Origin: Candidatus Rhodoblastus alkanivorans
GTDB lineage: Bacteria > Pseudomonadota > Alphaproteobacteria > Rhizobiales > Beijerinckiaceae
Direction: 5' to 3'
Assembly: GCF_022760755.1 (NCBI RefSeq)
Contig: NZ_JAIVFP010000001.1
Span: 3,638,001 to 3,702,000, forward strand
Length of the DNA stretch: 64,000 nucleotides
The notes below the pieces were generated by a model that did no database searches, was not told the origin of the DNA, and worked only from the letters and a program-made list of their open reading frames with translations. This document shows positions 42,168-51,243 of this stretch, piece by piece (the stretch's first letter is position 1; every line of letters starts with the position of its first letter). The position numbers and the translations under genes are program-made.

Positions 42168-43727
42168 TCAGCGGATGATGTCGAACGAATAGTCGGTCTT
42201 GGCCGGCATAATGGTGGCGAGATCGATCGTGTCGAAGATCTTGTCGAGGATCGTCACGAGAACGTTCATGCCGCCCTGATAGCCCCACACCGGATAGCGG
42301 TGCTTGTGGTGACGGTCGAAGATCGGGAAGCCGATGCGGATCAGCGGGGTGCCGGTGTCGCGCTCCAGATATTTGCCGTAGGTGTTGCCGATGATGAAGT
42401 CGACCGGATCGGTGAACAGCAGCGAGCGCATGTGCCACAGGTCCTTGCCGGGATAGACCTTGCAGTTCTTGCCGAAGGGCGAGCTGTCGAACAGCGCGTG
42501 CATCTTCTTTTCCCATTCCTTGCCGCCATTGGTGGCGAGCACGGTGGTCGGCTCGGCGCCGAGTTCGAGCAGGAATTCGGCGAGGCCGTAGCAGAGGTCC
42601 GGATCGCCATAGATCGCGAACTTCTTGCCGTGGATGTGGGCGCTGGAGTCGGCGATGGCGTCAACCAGGCGGCCGCGCTCCTTGGCAAGCGATTCCGGAA
42701 TTTCGACGCCGGCGATCCGCGCGATTTCCATCAGGAAATTGTCGGTCGCCTTGACGGAGATCGGGTGGTTGAAGGCCACCACTTCCTGGCCGTGCTCGGC
42801 GATGAACGGCAGGGTCTTTTCGGTGCAATATTGCTGCATCGAAATCGTCGCCTTGGCGTTGATCGCGTTGGCCGCCTCTTCGAGCGTCGTGCCGCCGTCA
42901 TACATGCGGAACTCGCCGTCGGTCGGGGTGTCCCACACGTCCGAATTGTCGCCGAGGATGGTGTATTCGATGCCCATCTCGTTGAAGATGCGCTTGATTT
43001 CGCGGAGGTTGCCAACAGTGTAGCCGTCGAAGCCGCCGAGGAAATTGATCGAGTTGTTCGGCTTGCGCTCGAGCTTCTCGGCCGTGCCGGCCTTGCCGTC
43101 CCAGAAATGCCACAGAATTCCCTTCATGGCGTTGTCGTAGCCGGTGATGTGGCTGCCGACGAAGGCCGGGGTATGGGCGAAGGGAACGTCGTACTCGGCA
43201 GGAACCGAACCCTTTTCCTTCGAGGTCTTGATGAAGGCGTTCAGGTCGTCGCCGATCACTTCCGCCATGCAGGTGGTGGAGACGGCGATCATCTTCGGCT
43301 TGTACATGTTATAGGTGTTGGCCAGGCCGTCGATCATGTTGTTCAGGCCGCCGAACACCGCCGCGTCTTCGGTCATCGAGGAGGAGACGCAGGAGGTCGG
43401 CTCCTTGAAGTGACGCGAGAAGTGCGAGCGATAATACGCGACGCAACCCTGCGAGCCATGGACGAAGGGAACGGTCTTTTCGAAGCCGACCGCGACGAAC
43501 ACGGCGCCGAGCGGCTGGCAGGCCTTGGCCGGGTTGACCGTCAGAGCTTCGCGGGCGAAGTTCTTTTCCTTGTATTCTTCAGTCTTGGCCCATTCGCGAA
43601 TGCGTTCGACTTCCGCCGGGTCACGAGCGTTTTCGAACAAGGCCCGCTTGTTCGCCAGCATTTCCTGGTATTCGGGACCGCGGAACAGGTCAAAATGGTC
43701 TAGGACGTGATCGGCGTTCTGCGTCAT
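42168..43727 (-). CDS. nifK: Mo-nitrogenase MoFe protein beta chain NifK
   Basis: A 519-residue subunit of dinitrogenase. P-cluster ligands lie in [27 protein letters not shown] and [12 protein letters not shown]. Other markers: [20 protein letters not shown] and [22 protein letters not shown]. Length is normal for group I NifK. Start ATG 43727 follows an AGAGGG site. It is the third gene of nifHDK. Confidence 0.97.
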   Translation of the reverse strand: MTQNADHVLDHFDLFRGPEYQEMLANKRALFENARDPAEVERIREWAKTEEYKEKNFAREALTVNPAKACQPLGAVFVAVGFEKTVPFVHGSQGCVAYYRSHFSRHFKEPTSCVSSSMTEDAAVFGGLNNMIDGLANTYNMYKPKMIAVSTTCMAEVIGDDLNAFIKTSKEKGSVPAEYDVPFAHTPAFVGSHITGYDNAMKGILWHFWDGKAGTAEKLERKPNNSINFLGGFDGYTVGNLREIKRIFNEMGIEYTILGDNSDVWDTPTDGEFRMYDGGTTLEEAANAINAKATISMQQYCTEKTLPFIAEHGQEVVAFNHPISVKATDNFLMEIARIAGVEIPESLAKERGRLVDAIADSSAHIHGKKFAIYGDPDLCYGLAEFLLELGAEPTTVLATNGGKEWEKKMHALFDSSPFGKNCKVYPGKDLWHMRSLLFTDPVDFIIGNTYGKYLERDTGTPLIRIGFPIFDRHHKHRYPVWGYQGGMNVLVTILDKIFDTIDLATIMPAKTDYSFDIIR

Positions 43728-43796
43728 GATAATGCCCTCTGCTGTCGGTGGGTCGCGGTCGGCGCCCGTCTTTCGACGGGCGCCAACCACGCGCGG

Positions 43797-45299
43797 TCAT
43801 TCGGCCGCGAGGAGGTTGGAATTTTCGTCTTTCTTCCAGGGCGCCTTGGCCATTTTCCAGACCGGGGCGTTGATGGCCATGTCCATGTCCCGCGCGAAGA
43901 TCGCGAAACCGTCATAGCCGTGGTACGGGCCGGAATAGTCCCAGGAGTGCATCTGGCGGAACGGCACGCCCATCTTCTGGAAGACGTACTTTTCCTTGAT
44001 GCCCGAGCCGACCAGATCCGGCTGGATCTTTTCCACGAATTTCTCGAATTCGTAGCCGGTGACGTCGTCATAGATCAGCGTGCCGTCCTTGACATAGTGC
44101 TGGGCGGTGCGCTGATAGTCGTCGTTGTGGCCGAATTCATAGCCCGTGCCGACAACTTCCATACCGAGGTCTTCGTAGGCGCCGATGACGTGGCGCGGAC
44201 GCAGGCCGCCGACATAGAGCATGACCTTCTTGCCTTCGAGGCGCGGACGGTATTTGGCGATGACCGCGTCCATCAGAGGCTGGTACTTGGCGATGACGCG
44301 CTCGGCGCCTTCCTTGATCTTGTCGTCGAAGAAGCTGGCGATCTTGCGCAGCGATTCGGCGATCTTCGACGGGCCGAAGAAGTTATATTCGCACCACGGA
44401 ATACCGAACTTCTCTTCCATGTGGCGGGAGATATAGTTCATCGAGCGGTAGCAGTGCAGAACGTTGAGCTTCGCCTTGGGGGTGTTCTCGAGCTCCGCCA
44501 GCGAGCCGTCGCCAGACCACTGAGCGATCACGCGCAGACCCATCTCTTCGAGCAGGATGCGCGAGGACCAGGCGTCGCCGCCGATGTTGTAGTCGCCGAT
44601 GATCGCGACGTCATAGGGCGTCGGCTCGAACAGCGGGGCCTTGTTCGGGTCGAGCTTGTCGAAGACATAGTCGCGCACCGCGTCGTTGGCGATATGGTGG
44701 CCAAGCGACTGGGAGACGCCACGGAAGCCTTCGCAGCGGACCGGAACGATGGTCTTGCCGGCATATTCCTTCGACTTCGCCTTCGACACCGCCTCGATGT
44801 CGTCGCCGATCAGGCCGATCGGGCATTCCGACTGAACAGTGATGCCGTTGTTGAGCGGGAACAGCTCCTGGATCTCGTCCATGATCTTGGCGAGCTTCTT
44901 GTCGCCGCCGAACACGATGTCCTTTTCCTGGAAGTCCGACGTGAACTGCATGGTCACGAAGGTGTCGATGCCGGTCGTGCCGATGTAGTAGTTACGACGC
45001 GCAGCCCAAGAATACTGGCCGCAGCCGACGGGGCCGTGGCTGATGTGGATCATGTCCTTGATCGGACCCCAGACGACGCCCTTCGAGCCGGCGTAAGCGC
45101 AGCCGCGAATGGTCATCACGCCGGGGATCGACTTGATGTTGGACTTAACGCCGCAATCGGACTTGCCGGCTTCGTGAACGTTAAGATGTTTGGCACGGCG
45201 CTTGGCGGTCTTTTCGGGATAAACCGCGAGCACCTCTTTGATCAATTCCTTGTTGCGCGCCTTGATCTCGGCAACGCTCTCATTGTTCGCAACACTCAT
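43797..45299 (-). CDS. nifD: Mo-nitrogenase MoFe protein alpha chain NifD
   Basis: A 500-residue subunit holding FeMo-co. P-cluster cysteines lie in [20 protein letters not shown] and [11 protein letters not shown]. FeMo-co ligands are the Cys in [12 protein letters not shown] and the His in [17 protein letters not shown]. This is the Mo-type, not V or Fe-only. It is 76 nt downstream of nifH and 69 nt before nifK. Confidence 0.98.
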   Translation of the reverse strand: MSVANNESVAEIKARNKELIKEVLAVYPEKTAKRRAKHLNVHEAGKSDCGVKSNIKSIPGVMTIRGCAYAGSKGVVWGPIKDMIHISHGPVGCGQYSWAARRNYYIGTTGIDTFVTMQFTSDFQEKDIVFGGDKKLAKIMDEIQELFPLNNGITVQSECPIGLIGDDIEAVSKAKSKEYAGKTIVPVRCEGFRGVSQSLGHHIANDAVRDYVFDKLDPNKAPLFEPTPYDVAIIGDYNIGGDAWSSRILLEEMGLRVIAQWSGDGSLAELENTPKAKLNVLHCYRSMNYISRHMEEKFGIPWCEYNFFGPSKIAESLRKIASFFDDKIKEGAERVIAKYQPLMDAVIAKYRPRLEGKKVMLYVGGLRPRHVIGAYEDLGMEVVGTGYEFGHNDDYQRTAQHYVKDGTLIYDDVTGYEFEKFVEKIQPDLVGSGIKEKYVFQKMGVPFRQMHSWDYSGPYHGYDGFAIFARDMDMAINAPVWKMAKAPWKKDENSNLLAAE

Positions 45300-45375
45300 G
45301 TCGCCACCTCTCGCAATCCGTTGCGCCGTTCGGGAATCCGGCCCCCGGAATGGGGGCCGGACCATTTCAGGCGAA

Positions 45376-46329
<954 letters not shown>

Positions 46330-46422
46330 CTAGAAACGGACCCGCTTTGACGGGAAGGAACGCAGCGCTCGTCTCGCGTCTACGTGCGTTCAGCCCTCAC
46401 TCGCCGTTCCGCCGACTAGGAC

Positions 46423-46438
46423 TGCAACGGGCGTGCCA
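46423..46438 (-). promoter_or_regulatory. Sigma-54 promoter of nifHDK
   Basis: Minus-strand TGGCACGCCCGTTGCA fits TGGCAC-N5-TTGCW exactly. It leaves a leader of about 155 nt before the nifH ATG. Confidence 0.93.
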
Positions 46439-46500
46439 GAAAATTTTTATTTCCACTTTGTTGTTTTTAAATGCGTTACTGACACAGGTACCTAACTATT

Positions 46501-46522
46501 TTGTCGGGAAAGAACACGACAA
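46501..46522. promoter_or_regulatory. Symmetric variant NifA-type operator shared by nifH and the divergent gene
   Basis: The dyad TTGTCG-N10-CGACAA holds TGT-N9-ACA and TGT-N14-ACA, but no TGT-N10-ACA. Its TGT and distal ACA are each exactly 63 nt from the two divergent sigma-54 promoters. Confidence 0.65.
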
Positions 46523-46584
46523 CGCCGTCACGGCTGCGGCAAACAAGACACGATTGTCGCAAATTCAGGGCCTTGCGCCCCAGC

Positions 46585-46600
46585 CGGAACGAAATTTGCT
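46585..46600 (+). promoter_or_regulatory. Sigma-54 promoter of the divergent plus-strand operon
   Basis: CGGAACGAAATTTGCT keeps GG-N10-GC and TTGCT, 65 nt before the pseudo-receiver ATG. Confidence 0.72.
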
Positions 46601-46665
46601 TTTTCGCCATGGGTCGGCGCAGCGGTATGTTCCGGCCATCAGTGTTTTTTATCAGAGAGGCGGCG

Positions 46666-47097
46666 ATGCAGATTGGCGTTGAGACTTCCAAAGCGGTCGA
46701 CCAGCGGCGGGTGTTTGTCGTCGACGAGGACGAAGTCACCCGAGCGGTGTTGCAATTCATGCTTCATGACGAGATCGAGACCCACGAACTCGTCTCGCCG
46801 GACGAGGCTTTCGAAAAAGGTCAAGACTGGCTTAAGCCCGATCTGGTCCTCCTCGGAATCTCCTGGATTCAAAAGAACGGCGTGGGCGTCCTGAGCGCCT
46901 TTAATAAAGCCTATCCTGGCGTCCGCATCCTGATCGTTTGCGGCAAGGATGAAGAAAAGCTCGCGGTCGAGGCGATGCAGGCGGGCGCCCACGGCGCCAT
47001 CGTCAAGCCTTTGACCATCGAGGCCGTGCGCAAGAAGGTCGACACCGTGCTTGGCCGCGGCGGGGCCGCGCCGCTCGTCCAGCTCAATATCATCTGA
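46666..47097 (+). CDS. Pseudo-receiver (CheY-like) protein divergent from nifH
   Basis: A 143-residue single receiver domain without an output domain. It keeps the acidic pocket (FVVDEDEV) and the conserved Lys-Pro (AIVKPLT). At the phosphoacceptor position, after the beta-3 strand PDLVLLG, Gly64 (codon 46855-46857) replaces Asp. The hydroxyl position is also altered (LIVCGKDEE). So it probably cannot be phosphorylated and would act as a binding protein. It starts a plus-strand operon with the ArsC-like and SagB-like genes. Confidence 0.88.
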   Translation: MQIGVETSKAVDQRRVFVVDEDEVTRAVLQFMLHDEIETHELVSPDEAFEKGQDWLKPDLVLLGISWIQKNGVGVLSAFNKAYPGVRILIVCGKDEEKLAVEAMQAGAHGAIVKPLTIEAVRKKVDTVLGRGGAAPLVQLNII

Positions 47098-47111
47098 ATG
47101 CCTGGAAGCCG

Positions 47112-47546
47112 ATGACCCGCGTGATTTTCTATGAAAAGCCAGGCTGTGGCACGAACCGCAAGCAGAAGGCGATGCTCGCCGCCGCCGGCCACGCGGTTGA
47201 CGAACGCAATCTCCTGACCGAGCCCTGGACCGAAGAGCGTCTGCTCGGCTTTCTCGGCGACATGCCGGTCTCGGCCTGGTTCAACCCGGCGGCGCCGCGG
47301 GTGAAAACGGGCGAGATCGACCCCGCGGCCGCCACGGCGGCCGAGGCGCTCGCTTTGATGATCAAAGAGCCGCTGCTGATCCGCCGGCCGCTGATCGAGG
47401 CGGGCGGACAGCGCTGCGCCGGTTTCGACAAGGAGCCGGTCCTGTCGCTACTCGGACAAAACGAAGGCCTTGAAGCGGCGCAGGGCTGCTCCCGTCCCGC
47501 CGGCCCGCCCTGCCCCGCGCCCGGCGCAAAAGCGCAAGTCGAATGA
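47112..47546 (+). CDS. ArsC-like nitrogenase-associated protein (NifO type)
   Basis: A 144-residue thioredoxin-fold protein starting TRVIFYEKPGCGTNRKQKAML, the ArsC/Spx-like loop, with SAWFNPAAPRVKTGE and the PLLIRRPLIEAGG stretch. In nif clusters this is the NifO/nitrogenase-associated group, linked to Mo partitioning in Azotobacter. Only one Cys is in the active loop. The C-terminal tail is Pro/Cys-rich. Its stop overlaps the next start (ATGA). Confidence 0.9.
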   Translation: MTRVIFYEKPGCGTNRKQKAMLAAAGHAVDERNLLTEPWTEERLLGFLGDMPVSAWFNPAAPRVKTGEIDPAAATAAEALALMIKEPLLIRRPLIEAGGQRCAGFDKEPVLSLLGQNEGLEAAQGCSRPAGPPCPAPGAKAQVE

Positions 47547-49159
47547 TGTCGAATAAGGCGCTGCTCTATCACGAGCGAACCAAACATCGCTTTGCCGGCT
47601 ACGCCAAGGGGCCGGACACTCTGGATTGGGAAATGCAGCCCAATCCATTCCGCACCTTTGACGGCGCCGCGCAAGTCGAGCTACCCTTGGCCCCGGAGAA
47701 CATTTTCGCGCCTGCGCTGAATGTGAATTCCATCGGCGCCCTGCTGCATCTCGCCATGGGCCTCTCGGCCTGGAAGGAATTCGGCCCCGACCGTTGGGCT
47801 TTGCGCTGCAATCCGTCGAGCGGAAACCTCCATCCGACCGAAGCTTATGTTCTGGCGGAGGGAATCGCCGGCCTCGACGACGGGCTCTACCATTATGTTT
47901 CGCGCGATCACGTCCTCGAACAAAGGCGGCGCGACGATTCTGGACAAAATTCCGACAATCCGCGCCTGTGGATCGGCCTGTCCTCGATCCATTGGCGCGA
48001 GGCGTGGAAATATGGCGAGCGCGCCTTTCGTTATTGCCAGCTCGACCTCGGCCATGCGCTCGGCGCCTTCGCTTATGCGGCCCAGGCGCTCGGCTGGCGG
48101 GCGCGCGCGATCGAAAATCTCGACAGCGCCTTCATCGCCGCCCGCCTCGGCCTCGACCGCGACGAGGATTTCGGCCGCGCCGAGCGCGAGGACCCCGACG
48201 CCTTGTTGCAGATTTGTCTGGAGCCAGACTCGGCGCCCGCCACGCCCAAACCGAAAGCCGGCGTCTGGGCGGGCAAGGCCAATCTGCTCGACCGCCGGCC
48301 GATGTATCGCTGGCCGGTGATCGACGAGGTTTCGCAAGCGACGCTTCGTTCCCCTCTCCCCACAAGCGAGGAGACGGCGAGGGACAGCGCTGCTGGCGGC
48401 AATATCGAGGCTAGTCGCCCGAACTCTCTTCCGATAGCCCGCCGAGAGACCGCCGGCGAGGGCGAAAAACCCTGGTCCGGCGCCGATCTGATCCTGCAGC
48501 GGCGCAGCGCGCAACATTTCGACGCGCGCCACATCATGCCGGCGGAGGATTTTTTTTCCATCCTCCAAAGCCTCCTGCCGCAGGAGCGCGCGCCCTGGAC
48601 CGTCTGGGATTTTCCCCCGGCCGTCCATCCCATCCTGTTCGTCCATCGCGTCGGCGAGGTCGAACCGGGCCTCTACGCCCTGCCGCGCCATTCGCAGGCC
48701 TTGGCGCTTTTGCGACAATTGCTCGATCCCGAATTCGTCTGGTCGCGCGTCGCCGGCGCCCCGGATGAGCTGCCGCTGTTTCAACTCCGGGCCGGCGACG
48801 CGCGCGGCGCGGCGCGGCGCCTGTTCTGTAACCAGGCGATCGCCTCGGACTGCTGTTTCGGCATGGCGATGCTGGCTGAATTCGACGCGGTCGAACGAGA
48901 TCCCTGGACCTATCGCCGCCTCCATTGGGAGGCCGGCCTGATCGGCCAGGCCCTTTATCTCGAAGCCGAGGGTTTCGGCTTGCGCGGCACCGGCGTCGGT
49001 TGTTTCTTCGACGACGAAACCCACGCCTTCCTCGGCATGAAATCGACGCAGCTGCAAACGATCTATCATTTCACGATCGGCGCGCCGCTCAACGATACGC
49101 GCATCGCGACCGAGCCCGCCTATCCGCAGAAACAGCGCCCGAAAGCTTTCGCCCCATGA
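47543..49159 (+). CDS. SagB-type dehydrogenase with two nitroreductase domains
   Basis: A 538-residue protein of the SagB/ThcOx family, FMN-dependent oxidoreductases. The N-terminal nitroreductase half has LRCNPSSGNLHPTEAYVLAE and LDLGHALGAFAYAAQALG. The C-terminal half has LQRRSAQHFDARHIMPAEDF, HWEAGLIGQALYLEAEGF and GLRGTGVGCFFDDETHAFLG. The two are joined by a linker (about 265-310) that appears to contain translated repeat DNA. The substrate is unknown; it is a recurrent nif neighbour. It overlaps the ArsC-like gene by 4 bp. Confidence 0.88.
   Translation: MMSNKALLYHERTKHRFAGYAKGPDTLDWEMQPNPFRTFDGAAQVELPLAPENIFAPALNVNSIGALLHLAMGLSAWKEFGPDRWALRCNPSSGNLHPTEAYVLAEGIAGLDDGLYHYVSRDHVLEQRRRDDSGQNSDNPRLWIGLSSIHWREAWKYGERAFRYCQLDLGHALGAFAYAAQALGWRARAIENLDSAFIAARLGLDRDEDFGRAEREDPDALLQICLEPDSAPATPKPKAGVWAGKANLLDRRPMYRWPVIDEVSQATLRSPLPTSEETARDSAAGGNIEASRPNSLPIARRETAGEGEKPWSGADLILQRRSAQHFDARHIMPAEDFFSILQSLLPQERAPWTVWDFPPAVHPILFVHRVGEVEPGLYALPRHSQALALLRQLLDPEFVWSRVAGAPDELPLFQLRAGDARGAARRLFCNQAIASDCCFGMAMLAEFDAVERDPWTYRRLHWEAGLIGQALYLEAEGFGLRGTGVGCFFDDETHAFLGMKSTQLQTIYHFTIGAPLNDTRIATEPAYPQKQRPKAFAP
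48345..48480. repeat. Possible intergenic-type repeat inserted in-frame in the SagB-like gene
   Basis: The region contains a CCCCTCTCCCC tract followed by AGGAGACGGCGAGGG, and later AGAGACCGCCGGCGAGGGCG, the kind of pattern found in intergenic CTCTCCCC/GGGGAGAG repeats. It encodes a Ser/Arg/Glu-rich linker between the two domains and keeps the frame open. Confidence 0.4.
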
Positions 49160-49618
49160 TCGACGATTCCGCTCTGCTCGCCTGGCTTCGGCACGAAGGC
49201 TTTTCAAGCGACGACATCAACGCCCGCGTCGCCAATGCGACAACGCCGCTGATGCGCGCCGCGCTGAAAGGCGACTGCGACATGGCGAAGAAAATTCTCG
49301 GGAACGGCGCCGACCCCACCCTGTGCAACGCCGACGGCAACAACGCTTTATGGCTCGCCTGCGTCGAACGTCATCTCGACATGATCGACCTGCTGATCGA
49401 AGCCGGGATCGACATCGACAATCGCAACGACAGCGCTGATGTATGCTTCTTCCTCCGGCCGCACCGAAGTCGTCGCCCATCTGCTGGCGCGCGGCGCCGA
49501 CATCAGGCCCGAGACGCTGGACGGCTTTTCCGCCATGGACATGGCCAGCAATATCGAAATCCTGAACGTGCTGCGCGCGGCGCATAAGAAGGCGCGGGCG
49601 CAAAGCGCCAGCGCATAA
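49156..49618 (+). pseudogene. Frameshifted ankyrin-repeat gene
   Basis: The first frame reads MIDDSALLAWLRHEGFSSDD, then ankyrin repeats TTPLMRAALKGDCDMAKKIL and NNALWLACVERHLDMIDLLI. At about 49434-49440 the homology jumps frame: the next repeat, LMYASSSGRTEVVAHLLARG and beyond, continues one frame off to TAA 49616-49618. Loss of two bases in a GCGC run explains it. Without the shift the first frame runs on to 49587 with unlike sequence. It could be a sequencing error, a real inactivation or, less likely, programmed shifting. It is the fourth gene of the plus-strand operon. Confidence 0.8.
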
Positions 49619-49621
49619 AAA

Positions 49622-49668
49622 AGCGGGAAGCGATCCGGAAGGGCTTGCGGTCCCCGGCGCTTCCCGCT
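49622..49668. terminator. Hairpin between convergent ankyrin and ferredoxin genes
   Basis: An 11-bp stem (49622-49632 with 49658-49668, AGCGGGAAGCG type) with a long loop; the A-run before it is a T-run for the minus-strand operon. Confidence 0.6.
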
Positions 49669-49701
49669 CGTCCGGCGACATGCGCCGGACGTCAAGCTTT
49701 T

Positions 49702-50052
49702 TCAGCGTTGCAGCACCACCACCAGGCGCTCGACCAACTGGCCGCCCTTGAGATGGGTTTCGACGATTTCGTCGACGTCTTCCGGCGTCTTGGGCGCATA
49801 CCAGACGCCTTCGGGATAGACCACCATCAGCGGGCCGGCGCGGCAGAAGCCGAGGCAGCCAGATGGCGTAAAGCCGACGTCGGCGAGGCCTCCGGCCTCG
49901 ATCTGACGCCCCAGGCGATCCCATAAAGGCTGGGCGCCCTGCGCGCCGCAGGAGCCGCGCGGATGTCCCGACGGACGCTGGGTGAAACAGGCGAAGACAT
50001 GACGTTTATAGAGTTGCGGGACGTCGGCGAAAGTCGCGGTTTCCGTGCTCAT
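49702..50052 (-). CDS. Thioredoxin-like [2Fe-2S] ferredoxin
   Basis: A 116-residue thioredoxin-fold ferredoxin. Cluster cysteines lie in [22 protein letters not shown] and [20 protein letters not shown]. This family resembles the clostridial/Azotobacter 2Fe-2S ferredoxin (FdI-type), which can bind nitrogenase. It overlaps the glutaredoxin gene by 4 bp, so the two form a redox pair transcribed toward the ankyrin gene. Confidence 0.9.
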   Translation of the reverse strand: MSTETATFADVPQLYKRHVFACFTQRPSGHPRGSCGAQGAQPLWDRLGRQIEAGGLADVGFTPSGCLGFCRAGPLMVVYPEGVWYAPKTPEDVDEIVETHLKGGQLVERLVVVLQR

Positions 50053-50384
50053 GCCTCGACCTTCTCCACGCCCTTGTCGGCGAAGAGCTGCGTGAGTTCG
50101 CCGGACGCGGCCATTTCGCGCACAATGTCGCAACCGCCGACGAATTCGCCTTTCACATAGAGCTGCGGAATGGTCGGCCAGTTCGAAAACTCTTTGATGC
50201 CTTCGCGGACGAAAGGATCGGCGAGAACATTCACCGCCTGATATTTCACCCCGAAAGCGCCCAGCACCTGAACCACGGCGGCGGAGAAGCCGCATTGCGG
50301 CTGGGCCGGAACGCCTTTCATGAACAGAACCACATCGGCGCCGTCGATAATCGACTTGATGCGTTCTCCAGTTTTTTCCGTCAT
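50049..50384 (-). CDS. grxD: Monothiol glutaredoxin (Grx4/GrxD type)
   Basis: A 111-residue monothiol glutaredoxin with the CGFS active site in [14 protein letters not shown] and the [20 protein letters not shown] stretch. CGFS glutaredoxins bind a glutathione-ligated 2Fe-2S cluster and transfer it. Its place in the nif island supports a nif-dedicated copy. ATG 50384 is used; the frame reaches 50444. Confidence 0.93.
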   Translation of the reverse strand: MTEKTGERIKSIIDGADVVLFMKGVPAQPQCGFSAAVVQVLGAFGVKYQAVNVLADPFVREGIKEFSNWPTIPQLYVKGEFVGGCDIVREMAASGELTQLFADKGVEKVEA

Positions 50385-50464
50385 CGGAGCGACCTTTCCA
50401 TTGGCTCGCCCATCCGGGCGAAGCGAATTATGCGCGGACTTCATTGCCCGCTCGCATCATGCGA

Positions 50465-50480
50465 TGCAAAAGCGGGACCA
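50465..50480 (-). promoter_or_regulatory. Candidate sigma-54 promoter of the grxD operon
   Basis: Minus-strand TGGTCCCGCTTTTGCA keeps GG-N10-GC and TTGCA, 80 nt before grxD. A near-perfect NifA site lies 64 nt upstream. Confidence 0.65.
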
Positions 50481-50544
50481 TGACAAAGCCCCGCGCCGCG
50501 GCGAAAGGCCGGGAAAGGGCGCGTCGCTTGTGCGACAGAGCCTT

Positions 50545-50560
50545 TGTCCGAAACGCGACG
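50545..50560. promoter_or_regulatory. Near-perfect NifA site for grxD
   Basis: TGTCCGAAACGCGACG is TGT-N10-ACG (one mismatch), at the same 63-64 nt distance from the -24 element as at nifB, iscA and nifH. Confidence 0.5.
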
Positions 50561-50568
50561 CGCCGCCC

Positions 50569-50584
50569 CGGCCCCGCTTTTGCA
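50569..50584 (+). promoter_or_regulatory. Candidate sigma-54 promoter of the right-arm TPR gene
   Basis: CGGCCCCGCTTTTGCA keeps GG-N10-GC and TTGCA, 38 nt before ATG 50623. It faces away from the grxD promoter. No good NifA site at the expected distance. Confidence 0.5.
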
Positions 50585-50622
50585 GGCCTGCGAGCCGAAA
50601 CCTCCCGTCTGGAAAAAGCGCA

Positions 50623-51111
50623 ATGATCGTTCCCTTTCCCGCTCCCGAGAGCGACCCCATCAATTTCGGCGACCTTCCCCCCGCCATCGACGACCTGCTG
50701 CAGAAGGGTGTGATCGCCTATCGGCGCGATTTCGCTTTGGCGGAAAAATTTTTCCGCGAGGCGCTCGCGGCCGGCCCGGACGAACTGCCGACTTTCTTCT
50801 GTCTCTATAAAATCCACACCTATCATGGCAATCTCGACGAGGCGCGCGCCGTGGCCCTCGCCGGCATGCTGAAAGCCGTGCGTCAGGCCGGCTGGCCGGA
50901 CGATTTTCGCGAATGGGTCCCGCAGCCCGAGATCTCCGACGGACCCGCGCGTTTCGCGCTTTATACCTTGAAGGCCCTGGCTTTCATCCATTTGCGCCGC
51001 GACGAGAGGGCGGCGGCGGAGGAAATCCTCGACGCCTTGCGCAAGCTCGACCCGACCGGCGCAGTCGGCTGGCCGGTCGTCGCAGAACTCGCGGCGGGAG
51101 TCGCGCGCTGA
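50623..51111 (+). CDS. TPR-like helical nif protein (second copy)
   Basis: A 162-residue helical protein similar in plan to that at 22371-22907: FALAEKFFREALAAGPDELPTFFCLYKIHTYHGNLDEARA and FALYTLKALAFIHLRRDERAAAEEIL. Both precede a nif Fe-S or assembly gene. It may be a scaffold or regulator of nitrogenase assembly; this is inference. It is upstream of the suf operon on the same strand, 132 nt away. Confidence 0.75.
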   Translation: MIVPFPAPESDPINFGDLPPAIDDLLQKGVIAYRRDFALAEKFFREALAAGPDELPTFFCLYKIHTYHGNLDEARAVALAGMLKAVRQAGWPDDFREWVPQPEISDGPARFALYTLKALAFIHLRRDERAAAEEILDALRKLDPTGAVGWPVVAELAAGVAR

Positions 51112-51130
51112 AAAAGCGCGCTGAACAAGA

Positions 51131-51146
51131 TGGCGCCTCGCTTGCA
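51131..51146 (+). promoter_or_regulatory. Sigma-54 promoter of the suf operon
   Basis: TGGCGCCTCGCTTGCA fits TGGCRC-N5-TTGCA with one mismatch, 97 nt before sufB. I find no TGT-N10-ACA at the usual distance. Confidence 0.7.
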
Positions 51147-51243
51147 TTCCTCCTGCAGGGCGCCGCGCCGCACAATGAAAGCTGCGGCACGAGCCGAGGC
51201 AAGCCTCTGATCGGCAAATATTTTCGTAGGTCGGAAGTGTGAC

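Noticed and set aside
43797-45299. Alternative (V or Fe-only) nitrogenase
   Set aside because: NifD motifs and the nifENX, nifB and nifQ set are of the Mo type, and no vnfG/anfG small-subunit gene lies between nifD and nifK.
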